From: Verrucomicrobiota bacterium
GTDB taxonomy: Bacteria > Verrucomicrobiota > Verrucomicrobiia > Limisphaerales > J093
Length of the DNA stretch: 32,407 bases
Assembly: GCA_029556615.1 (NCBI GenBank)
Contig: JAKQDD010000202.1
Coordinates: 1 to 32,407 of the forward strand
Direction: 5' to 3'
Part shown: one piece after another, positions 8,565 to 15,970 of the stretch
Position numbering within the stretch: position 1 is the first letter of the stretch
Layout: each line of letters opens with the position of its first letter
Translations under genes and position numbers: made by a program
Notes under the pieces: model-generated
What the model saw: the letters and a program-made list of their open reading frames with translations, nothing else
Database searches by the model: none
Told to the model about the DNA's origin: nothing

Positions 8565-10263
8565 GGCGCTGGAGTTCGGGCACGGAGACGAGGCCGGCCT
8601 GGACTTTGGACCAGCCCTGATGGCGGAGGGAACGCCAGCCGTGGGTGCGTGCGGCGGCGCGGAGCTGGCCGGCGCGGATGCTGGGTCCGAGGAGGTCGGC
8701 GACGTCCTCGGTCATGATGAAGAACTCGTAGAGGGCGACGCGGCCGCGGTTGCCTTTCTGGTTGCACTCGACGCAGCCGGCGCCGCGGGAGGCCTGGACG
8801 GCGTCGGGGGAGATCCCGAGCGCCTGGGCTTGCTCCTCGCGGAGGTCGGCGGGGAGGTCAGGATCGGGTTGGCGGCAGTGGGGGCAGATCCGCTGGGCGA
8901 GGCGCTGGGCGATGCTGCAGACGAGGGAGGACCCGAGGAGGAAGGGGTCGATGCCCATGTCCAGGAGGCGGGTGATGGCGCTGATGCTGTCGTTCGTGTG
9001 GAGGGTCGAGAAGACGAGATGCCCGGTTTGGGCGGCGCGCACAGCGATCTCCGCCGTTTCGGGATCGCGGATTTCGCCGATGAGCACGACATCGGGGTCG
9101 TGTCGGAGGATCGAGCGGAGGCCGCTGGCGAAGGAGAGGCCGACCTCCTCGCGCGCCTGGATTTGGACGACGCCTTCGAGCTGGTACTCGACCGGGTCTT
9201 CGATGGTGATGATTTTGCGGCCCTCGTCATTGGCGTGGGCGAGGGCGGCATAGAGGGTTGTGGTTTTGCCGCTGCCGGTGGGACCGGTAAGGAGGACGAG
9301 GCCCTGGGGCAGCTGGGTGAGTTCGCGGATGAGGGCCTCCTGGGCGGGTTCGAGGCCGAGCTCGGCGAGGTCGAGGTAGAGGCTTTGGCGGCCGAGGAGG
9401 CGGAGGCAGACGCCTTCGCCGTGTTTGGTGGGGACGATGGAGACCCGGAGGTCGTAGTCGTCCTTCTCGGTTTTCATCGAGATACGGCCGTCGTGGGGTA
9501 TGCGTTTCTCCGCGATATTGAGTCCGGCCATGATTTTGAGGCGGGAGACGAGGGAGGCATAGACCTCGCGGAGCTCGGCGGGGACGGGGACAGTTTGCAT
9601 GACGCCGTCGATGCGGTAGCGGAGTTTGACGGCGGCGTAGTAGGGTTCGAGGTGGATATCGGTGGCCTGGAGGCGGAGGGCTTCGGAGAGGATCTGATCG
9701 ACGAAGCGGGCGATGCTGGCGTCGACGGCGGCCTCCGAATCGCCGGTGGCGACGTCGAAGACGATTTCCTCGGCGGTCTCATGGAGGCCGCGGTCTTCGC
9801 GGAGGCGCTGGATGGTTTCGGCGCCGAGGCCGAAGTGGCGTTTGATGACGGCGCGGAGGCCGCTGGGGGTGGTGAGGGCCGCGCGGAGCTTGCGGTTGAG
9901 CAGGAGTCGGAGGTTGCTGACTTCGGCCTGACGGGGCGGATCTGCGAAGGCGAGGACGAGGGTTTCTCCGTCGATGCCGATGGGGAGGACGCGGTGATGG
10001 AGCATGACGGCGACGGGGACCATGTCCTTGAAGTCGGCCGGGAGCGCGTGGGTGGCGAGATCGACGAATTCGATCTGGTGGAGGGCGGCGAGGGCTCGGT
10101 AGGTATCCTCTTCGGAAGCGTAATTGAGGGTGAGGATGGCGGCGTGTTGGGGAACATGCCAGCGCTGCTGTCGGCGGCGGACGGTTTCGAGCTGTGCGGC
10201 GGTCAGCTTGCCCTGTTCGAGGAGGAGATCCCCGACTTCTCTCTTGGCGGATTCAGATTCCAT
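8530..10263 (-). CDS. GspE/PilB-type secretion ATPase of the Amuc-like pilus operon
   Basis: 577 residues, normal for GspE/PilB. This hexameric cytosolic ATPase drives pilus or pseudopilus assembly. The N-terminal ~150 residues are the MshEN/GspE-N type (GDLLLEQGKLTAAQLE). The ATPase core has a Walker A GPTGSGKTTTLY with Lys333, an Asp box (ITIEDPVEYQLEGV), a Walker B segment (DPDVVLIGEIRDPETA), a His box (STLHTNDSISA) and a four-cysteine zinc motif (CPHC and CVEC). Its ATG overlaps the stop of the preceding gene (TGATG), so the two are translationally coupled. It is the last gene of the minus-strand operon. No GspF/PilC partner lies beside it; the only one in the window is in the second cluster, next to a different ATPase. 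Confidence 0.95.
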   Translation of the reverse strand: MESESAKREVGDLLLEQGKLTAAQLETVRRRQQRWHVPQHAAILTLNYASEEDTYRALAALHQIEFVDLATHALPADFKDMVPVAVMLHHRVLPIGIDGETLVLAFADPPRQAEVSNLRLLLNRKLRAALTTPSGLRAVIKRHFGLGAETIQRLREDRGLHETAEEIVFDVATGDSEAAVDASIARFVDQILSEALRLQATDIHLEPYYAAVKLRYRIDGVMQTVPVPAELREVYASLVSRLKIMAGLNIAEKRIPHDGRISMKTEKDDYDLRVSIVPTKHGEGVCLRLLGRQSLYLDLAELGLEPAQEALIRELTQLPQGLVLLTGPTGSGKTTTLYAALAHANDEGRKIITIEDPVEYQLEGVVQIQAREEVGLSFASGLRSILRHDPDVVLIGEIRDPETAEIAVRAAQTGHLVFSTLHTNDSISAITRLLDMGIDPFLLGSSLVCSIAQRLAQRICPHCRQPDPDLPADLREEQAQALGISPDAVQASRGAGCVECNQKGNRGRVALYEFFIMTEDVADLLGPSIRAGQLRAAARTHGWRSLRHQGWSKVQAGLVSVPELQRLTRRIRTAAAQ

Positions 10264-10766
10264 CAGTTGGCGGGGACTTCGAGCGTCTTCTTGGCATTGA
10301 ATATGAGGACATTGGTCTGGCCGGCGCTGTTGGTCAAGGTGAGGGAGCGGACGGCGATGGCCTGGACGCAGTGGTCGGCGACGACTTTGGCGCCGTTGGT
10401 GAGGATGAGGAGGTTTTCGCCGAGGCGGACGTAACCGCATCGGGTGCCTCTTGAGGTTTCGAAGGAGCCGATGTAGAGGAGGTCGATTTTCTTCGTGGGG
10501 GGCGGCGGGGGCGGCTGGAAATGGAGGGTGAAGAACGGATTGACGGCATTGGTGGGCATGACGAGCCTGGGGAGTGAGGATGTCGAGAAGAGGCGTTCGA
10601 CCTGGCCGGTGGCGGCGGGGAGAGTGAGAGGATTCGGAGCGACGACAGGGGTGCTGAGAGCGGGCATGCTGCCGCCGAGGCCGGCGAGGAGGGCGACCAG
10701 CAGGACTCCGAGCCCGACCGCGAGGAGCAGGGAGAACCAGAAGGTGCGTTCGAGCAACCGGTTCAT
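10263..10766 (-). CDS. Amuc_1099-like pilus system protein (PilP/GspC-like)
   Basis: 167 residues. A single membrane segment lies at about residues 8-30 (TFWFSLLLAVGLGVLLVALLAGL). It is followed by a Pro-rich linker (six prolines in a row near residue 88) and a small C-terminal domain with IDLLYIGSFE...GYVRLGENLLILTNGAKV, which looks like the beta-rich periplasmic domain of PilP/GspC proteins that touches the secretin. Both ends overlap its neighbours (ATGA with the gene before, TGATG with the ATPase after). The position between an Amuc_1100-like protein and the ATPase is the main support for the Amuc_1099 assignment; sequence identity with Akkermansia may be low. Confidence 0.7.
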   Translation of the reverse strand: MNRLLERTFWFSLLLAVGLGVLLVALLAGLGGSMPALSTPVVAPNPLTLPAATGQVERLFSTSSLPRLVMPTNAVNPFFTLHFQPPPPPPTKKIDLLYIGSFETSRGTRCGYVRLGENLLILTNGAKVVADHCVQAIAVRSLTLTNSAGQTNVLIFNAKKTLEVPAN

Positions 10767-11614
10767 GGGGTGGTGGCGACACCGGTCAGGGCCGGCGGCA
10801 GGGGGGCGGACCCGACGACAACGATTTCCAGCAGCGCGTCCTCGGGTCGTTCCGGCGAGTGTTTACGGAGGAGCAAGCGGTCGACGAAGAGGACTGGTTT
10901 GTTGGTGAGAGCGGCGGCGAGCCCGGTGACATCGAGTTCGGGTCCGCGCAGCGGCAGGCTGTTGAGGAGTCGGGAGAGGGCGTCGGTGGGACCGAAGACT
11001 TCGAGCTGCATGGGCAGTTCCGCGAAGGATCGTGCCGGGGCGTCGGCGGGTGCGGGTCTGGGGGGGAGCTGGGTAAGGCTGCGGAGGCCGGCGACGCGGG
11101 CGTGGATGGCGGTGAGCAGGAGTTGTTGGGCGACGTGGAGGCGGGCCCAGAGCAGGCGGGGGTCTTCGAGGTCGGCGGTATACTGCGGGAGTCCGTTGGT
11201 GGCGGCGGGTTCGAGGGCGATTTTGGCTTCTTTGGCGGTCCGGGCGAGGAGGTTGGCCTGGAGTTGGCGTTCGTTTTGGAAATCGATGAGTTGGAAGGGC
11301 TCGTTAAGGCGTGTCAGGACCTCGGGGGCCAGGGCGAGCCGGGCTTCGAGGAGGCGCTGGGCGGATTCGAGGTTGGTGAGGGCGGTGCGGATGGTCTGGA
11401 GGCGGGCGGCTGCGTTGGTGGCGTCGAGTCCTTCGCAGGCGTCGGCGGTCTTGTTGGTGAGGGCGAGGCTATTCCAGGCGTAGACGAGGGGTTTATCGAG
11501 CTCCGCGGCGTATTGTCGGAGGGGCCGGAAGACGAGGGCGTAGGCGGCGGCCAGCAGCATGGCGAGCGCTGCGAGGAGCGTTGGCAGGCGTGTGGGTTTG
11601 AGGAAAGCGGCCAT
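10763..11614 (-). CDS. Amuc_1100-like pilus-associated protein (PilO/GspM-like topology)
   Basis: 283 residues. One N-terminal membrane segment (about 11-30, LPTLLAALAMLLAAAYALVF) is followed by a long Leu/Ala/Gln-rich helical region to about residue 190 and a C-terminal alpha/beta part (SFAELPMQLEVFGPTDALSRLLNSLPL) like the ferredoxin-like domains of PilO/GspM. Akkermansia Amuc_1100 is a surface or envelope protein of this build, encoded with a secretin and a PilM-like protein, which is the arrangement here. The start at 11614 lies directly against an R1 repeat, has no clear ribosome-binding site, and is the only gap in an otherwise overlapping operon. Confidence 0.72.
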   Translation of the reverse strand: MAAFLKPTRLPTLLAALAMLLAAAYALVFRPLRQYAAELDKPLVYAWNSLALTNKTADACEGLDATNAAARLQTIRTALTNLESAQRLLEARLALAPEVLTRLNEPFQLIDFQNERQLQANLLARTAKEAKIALEPAATNGLPQYTADLEDPRLLWARLHVAQQLLLTAIHARVAGLRSLTQLPPRPAPADAPARSFAELPMQLEVFGPTDALSRLLNSLPLRGPELDVTGLAAALTNKPVLFVDRLLLRKHSPERPEDALLEIVVVGSAPLPPALTGVATTP

Positions 11615-11619
11615 GGCGC

Positions 11620-11727
11620 TAGAGTCTTCGACTTGTGGAATGTGGGGTCAACGGGTCAAGTGTGGCCGCTGCCGTCCCCAACCCGCCCCCCCGCGCCTCC
11701 GAGGACTCTATGGTAGCGAGGCGCGGA
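11620..11727. repeat. R1 dispersed repeat, complete copy B
   Basis: This copy has the same block order as the element at 265-370: TAGAGTCTTCGACTTGT at the left, GGTCAAG-TGGCC-CTG-GTCCC inside, and GAGGACTCTATGGTAGCGAGGCGCGGA at the right. The inverted ends (11622-11631 and 11699-11708) are imperfect here. On the minus strand a TTGACC is followed 17 bases later by ACAAGT; copy A has TTGACC-17-ACAAAT in the same place. The spacing could suit a promoter, but the second box is poor. The element fills the gap between the PilM-like and Amuc_1100-like genes. Confidence 0.7.
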
Positions 11728-11800
11728 GCCAGGGAGCCCCGCTGCCCCCCACGTTTCCTTTGGACTGCATGTTTCATGGGTCTGAGGCGGCGCCTCGCTA
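11714..11800. repeat. Inverted pair of TAGCGAGGCGC
   Basis: TAGCGAGGCGC at 11714-11724 is matched by its perfect reverse complement GCGCCTCGCTA at 11790-11800. The second arm supplies the TAG stop of the PilM-like gene on the minus strand. The transcript could form an 11-bp stem with a 65-base loop. The same 11-mer occurs at 357-367 and at 30034-30044. Confidence 0.6.
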
Positions 11801-13648
11801 GGGGGCGGCGGTGGGCGTTGCGGCAGGCCGATCGGGCCGTGGGCTGTAGACGGCTCCCGTGCGGCGGGAGTCCCAGCGGCCGTTGCCCGGCGGTGGCAGA
11901 AGATTGGGCAGGTGGAGATCTGGCCGTGGCGCCAGTTCGATGGCGACGAAGTAGACGTGGTTGCTGATGGCGACGCGGGGGTCGATGACGTTGCGCCGGC
12001 GTTCCGGGGGCAATTCGTCGACGCGTGCGAAGTGGGGTTGGCTTTTGAGGTCGGTGACGAACTGGCTGAGGACGCGGCGGGCGGCGTCGCCGTCCTTGGG
12101 GATGCAGATCTCGGCGATGAACTCGCGTCGGGCGGGCTGGGGTACGGAGGCTGGGGGGGAGGCTGCTATAGGCGGCGTGTTGGTGGGTGGCGGGGGGACG
12201 GTGGTGCCGGCCTGGTAACTGGCCGCATCGGCGAGCGAGACGAGCCAGAAATCGTCATTGGTACGGACCTGGCGGAGGGCGGTGAGGACCTCGAGACTCT
12301 CGAGGGTATGGCGTTGCCGGGCGAGGATTGGGCGGAGGTACTCCTGAATCGTGCGGACTCGTTGTGCGGTGCGCGCGATCTCGCTGGCGGTGGCGATGGT
12401 GGCTCGGGTATCGAGGGTCAGAGAGCCCTTGCGCTGGACGAGGGTGTGTTGGCGTGCCATGGCGCCCATCAGGAGCAGCGCGGCGAGGATGACCAGGGTG
12501 AGATTGACTGCCTGGAGGAACTCCCATTCGCGGCGACGCCGGCGTGTCCGTTGGAGGTGGGGTGGGAGGAGGGAAATGCCTGGGGGCGCCTTGCCGAGGG
12601 CGCGCTGGGCTGCGCCGTAGGCGACCCAGTAGGGGGTCATGGGCAGGTCCGGGTCGATGTCGGGGGGCTGGGGCCAGGGGCGGAACTGGAGGCTGCCGAA
12701 TCGGCTGAGGGCGGGGGCGAGCCCCGGCTGGGTGGCGCCGCCGCCGCAGAGGTAGACTGGGAGATCGGCGAGGGTGAGGCCGAGCTCGGGAAAGTCATCG
12801 AGCCACTCGCTGATGGCGCGTCGGAGGTCGGTGTACCAGCGTTCGACGGCATGGGCGTAGGCTTGGCCGGCGGCCTCGGAATCAGCCGGGACGCGCTCGA
12901 GGAGGCGGGCTTCGGCCTCTTCGACAGTGCAGGCGGACGCTTCAGCGATGGCGCGGGCGAAGGAGGCGCTGCCTCCCTCGAAGCTGGTGGCGTGGACGCC
13001 CTGTCCGCCGACGAGGAGGCCGACGACGGTGTTTTCGGCGCCGAGGTCGACGAGGACAGCGTTGAGGGGCGGGTTGGGGGTGGCGAGCATGGCGGCGAAG
13101 AGGGCTTCGCCGGTGGGCAGGATTTCCGTGACGACCTGATCGGGGGTCGAGGAGTCGGATTCATCCTGGGGGGGGACATGGCGGCGGATGCTCTCCTGGA
13201 TTTCGTCCCGTTTGCAGAGGGTGAGGAGGCAGGGATGTCGGTAACGTCCGAAGGGGCGGAGCTGGGCGGTGGCGTGGAAGAGGCTTTCATCCCCGAAGCC
13301 GCTGAGCTTGCGAGCTTCGGCTTCGAGGAAGCGGGCGGGCTCGGCGGCGGCGTCGGCGGGGATATCGAGCGTGCTGGAGATGACCCGGTGTTGGGGGAGG
13401 ACGATGGCCAGGAGCGAGTCGGCGTAGGGGCCGAGGGCTTCGAGGATGGGTTCGCGGGACTCGGGCGAGTCATTGAACTCGGCGGTATCGGGCCATTCGA
13501 CGGTGCGGCGGTCGAGGATCCGGAGGCGGCCGAAGGTCTGCTCGACGGCGAGGACTTTGAGGCAACGCGTACCAGGATCGAGGACGACCAGGCGATGTCC
13601 GGCGGCTGGCAGGAGGCGGTGGAGGATGGGAGCCGGGACCGGAGCCAT
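11798..13648 (-). CDS. Amuc_1101-like PilM protein with a PilN-like membrane extension
   Basis: 616 residues, much longer than PilM (about 350). Residues ~15-350 look like an actin-fold PilM/FtsA-type domain (VVLDPGTRCLKVLAVE at the phosphate-1 position, and VLVDLGAENTVVGLLVGGQG as the second). Then come a basic stretch (RTRRRRREWEFL), one membrane segment at about 383-399 (LTLVILAALLLMGAMA), a heptad-like helical region and a C-terminal alpha/beta domain. That order (PilM, then a PilN-type membrane protein) suggests a natural fusion coupling the cytosolic ring to the periplasm. The start overlaps the secretin stop (TAATG). The stop TAG lies in a repeated 11-mer (TAGCGAGGCGC). The Amuc_1101 name rests on build and gene order. 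Confidence 0.8.
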   Translation of the reverse strand: MAPVPAPILHRLLPAAGHRLVVLDPGTRCLKVLAVEQTFGRLRILDRRTVEWPDTAEFNDSPESREPILEALGPYADSLLAIVLPQHRVISSTLDIPADAAAEPARFLEAEARKLSGFGDESLFHATAQLRPFGRYRHPCLLTLCKRDEIQESIRRHVPPQDESDSSTPDQVVTEILPTGEALFAAMLATPNPPLNAVLVDLGAENTVVGLLVGGQGVHATSFEGGSASFARAIAEASACTVEEAEARLLERVPADSEAAGQAYAHAVERWYTDLRRAISEWLDDFPELGLTLADLPVYLCGGGATQPGLAPALSRFGSLQFRPWPQPPDIDPDLPMTPYWVAYGAAQRALGKAPPGISLLPPHLQRTRRRRREWEFLQAVNLTLVILAALLLMGAMARQHTLVQRKGSLTLDTRATIATASEIARTAQRVRTIQEYLRPILARQRHTLESLEVLTALRQVRTNDDFWLVSLADAASYQAGTTVPPPPTNTPPIAASPPASVPQPARREFIAEICIPKDGDAARRVLSQFVTDLKSQPHFARVDELPPERRRNVIDPRVAISNHVYFVAIELAPRPDLHLPNLLPPPGNGRWDSRRTGAVYSPRPDRPAATPTAAP

Positions 13649-15690
13649 TAGGGGTTCCTGGACGGGGTGGAGCTATCGATCGCATCGCGGTTGCGGAGGG
13701 TGTTGCGACCTGTGGCCTCGTCGTAAACGAGGTACTCGCCCGTTTCGGAAAGCAGGGTGGCGGTGACAAAGACGAGGAGGTAGCGGGGGCGATCGAGTTC
13801 GGTACGGCGCCGGAAGAGGGCGCCGATGACGGGCAGGTTGCCGAGAACGGGCACGGACTCGACGAAGGTGGTTTGGGTCCGTTCGAGGACGCCGCCCATG
13901 ACGACCGTTTGGCCGGAGCGCACGGAGACGCGGGTGGTGAGGTCCTGGGTGCGGTACTCGGGCAGTCGGACATCCTGCTGGCTGACGACGGCGCCGGAAT
14001 CATCGGTGTCGGTGATGGTCATGAAGGGGACGAGTTCGACGTCCGAGTTGACTCTTGGGTTGAGCGCCAGGAGGATGGTATTGCCGTCGCCGCCGATGCT
14101 GGCGAGGACGTCGAGGGAGGCGCCGGAGGTGATCTTGGTGGGTTTGCCTGCCGGCACGAGTTGGGAGGAGGAGCGACGCTCGAGGATGGTGCTTTTGACC
14201 TGGTACTCCTCGTAGTAGTACTGGACTTTGCCGTCGGCGATCGTTGCGGGGCGGTTGTTGATGAGGGCGACGCGCGGGGCACTGAGCACCTGGCTTTCAC
14301 CGCCCTGTTGCAGGGCGGTCAAGACCGCGCTGAGGTCACTGACGCCGAAGACATTGGTCCAGCCGTAGGAAAAGCCCGGGGCGACACCGAGGATGGCCAT
14401 GCCGGTCTGATCGGAGGGGGTGTCAATCGCCGAGACATTCCGGTCGCGACCCCAGACCATGCCGAGGCGGAGGAAGGCTGCCTGGCTGACGGTGATGAAT
14501 TTGGCCTCGATGAGCACCTGCTGGATGGGTTGGTCGAATTCCTCGATGATTTGTTCGAGGAGTTCGAGTTGTTCCGGGGTGCCGCGGGCGACGATGATGT
14601 TGCGCTCGTAGTCGATCTGGTATTTGCCCGTGAAGAAGTTGGTGATGGCGCGTTCGAGCGAGGGCTGAATGGGGGCGAGGTCGTTGACGAACTTGTTCAG
14701 CTTCTGGGCTTCCTGGACGGTGGTGACGTTGCCCTGAGTGGTCGAAGTGCGGACGACCTCGGGCGGGCCGAACTCGGCGGGGAGGACGAAGCCTTTTTGC
14801 AGGCGATAGAAGCGGGTTTCTTCAAGCACCTTCTTGGGGTCTTTGCCGTCGACGATCCAAATGAGGTCTTCGCCGATCTGGAACTGAAGCTCGAGGTTCC
14901 GGGTGATGTAGCGGAGGAACTCGCTCAACCGGACCTTGTTCATATTGACGCTGAGCTTGGACTTGAAGGCGGGGAGGGACTTGTCGGCGACGAAGTTGAT
15001 CCCCTCGGCCTGGCCGAGGTTGAAGATGATTGCCTCGAGGGGGGCGTCATCCAGTTGGACGGAGACCTCGCGCTCGAGGATCTTGGCCATGCGCCCCTGG
15101 CGGGACTCGAAATCGAACATGAGCCCGCGGAGGTAATTGGTCTTTCCGAAGGTCTCGGGGATGTAGGGGGTCGACTCGATTTGCTGGACGGCGTCGCGCA
15201 CGTCCTTGCGCGGCGGGAGACCGCGGTCCTTCTGCTCGGTGGCGAGGCTTTTGATCGTGGGGTTGAAGACGGAGTCCGACGATTCGATGGAGCGGATATC
15301 GTCCTCGAGCGCGCGGTTTCGCTGGCGTTCGCGCTGTTGTTTGACCCAATCGAACATGCGTTGGACGACCGGGTCCTGGGGATCGCGGGCCCGGAGGGCG
15401 TTGGCGCGGGTTTCGGCTTCCTCCCATCGGTCCTGGCGGGCCAGTTCAAAGACCTCCTTGATCTCGTCGTCGTGGGTTGGGCTGTAGCGGACTGGGGGCA
15501 CTTTGGACGGCTTGGCTGGGACGGGTTTGGCCCTGGCGAGGGCGGCGGTGCTGCCGGTGCGGGCATACGCCGCGGTTGGAGACTCTTGTGTGCGCTGGCA
15601 CGACGTGAGGAAGGCGAGTGCAACAAGCCATCCGCACAGGGGCATCAACGCTCGACCCAGGGGTTTTCCCATAGCGTAACCATTGGACAT
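13648..15690 (-). CDS. Amuc_1098-like secretin (outer-membrane pilus channel), lipoprotein-type
   Basis: 680 residues. The N-terminus has a signal sequence ending in a lipobox (LTSC, Cys31), so the mature protein is probably a lipoprotein. Residues ~60-130 contain short helical repeats (TPR-like). A central part has N0/STN-like (VSVQLDDAPLEAIIFNLGQAEG) and N1/N3-type domains (ILEQIIEEFDQPIQQVLIEAKFI). The C-terminal third is the secretin barrel, with VLSAPRVALINNRPATIADG and the signature VESVPVLGNLPVIGALFRRR. It forms the outer-membrane pore for a pilus-like fibre. An in-frame ATG at 15672 is an alternative start that keeps the signal sequence. It heads the minus-strand operon, and the following gene overlaps its stop. 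Confidence 0.9.
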   Translation of the reverse strand: MSNGYAMGKPLGRALMPLCGWLVALAFLTSCQRTQESPTAAYARTGSTAALARAKPVPAKPSKVPPVRYSPTHDDEIKEVFELARQDRWEEAETRANALRARDPQDPVVQRMFDWVKQQRERQRNRALEDDIRSIESSDSVFNPTIKSLATEQKDRGLPPRKDVRDAVQQIESTPYIPETFGKTNYLRGLMFDFESRQGRMAKILEREVSVQLDDAPLEAIIFNLGQAEGINFVADKSLPAFKSKLSVNMNKVRLSEFLRYITRNLELQFQIGEDLIWIVDGKDPKKVLEETRFYRLQKGFVLPAEFGPPEVVRTSTTQGNVTTVQEAQKLNKFVNDLAPIQPSLERAITNFFTGKYQIDYERNIIVARGTPEQLELLEQIIEEFDQPIQQVLIEAKFITVSQAAFLRLGMVWGRDRNVSAIDTPSDQTGMAILGVAPGFSYGWTNVFGVSDLSAVLTALQQGGESQVLSAPRVALINNRPATIADGKVQYYYEEYQVKSTILERRSSSQLVPAGKPTKITSGASLDVLASIGGDGNTILLALNPRVNSDVELVPFMTITDTDDSGAVVSQQDVRLPEYRTQDLTTRVSVRSGQTVVMGGVLERTQTTFVESVPVLGNLPVIGALFRRRTELDRPRYLLVFVTATLLSETGEYLVYDEATGRNTLRNRDAIDSSTPSRNP

Positions 15691-15970
15691 TCCGCCGCCG
15701 CACCATCGAGACGGCGGTCTCCCGCTATTGCTTCACCATCAGCCGCAACCGTGCAAGCCTGAAGTTCGGCCTCGGATCCGGGCACCGACCCAGGCAACGC
15801 GGGTGGCTCCTGGCCGAGGTTGGGTACCTCCGCCGATTCGGACGGCTCACTGATCCGAGGACCGGGAGACGTCGGTCTTGAATCAACTGGAAGACGCCCC
15901 CACATCGATTCACCGCTTCCGGATTTCGCTGTTCTCGGGGGATGGAGTTTATGAGAAGATGGGGCGAGCG
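15691..15970. other. Divergent intergenic region between secretin operon and uvrB
   Basis: The 280 bases must hold promoters for both directions, but I could not pick convincing -35/-10 pairs. No small gene with a recognisable product and no strong hairpin stands out. An in-frame TTG at 15878 would extend UvrB by 31 residues into this region, but those residues do not look like UvrB. Confidence 0.5.

Noticed and set aside
15878..15970. Extended N-terminus for UvrB from a TTG at 15878
   Set aside because: The extra residues have no counterpart in UvrB, which normally begins within a few residues of the motif seen after 15971.
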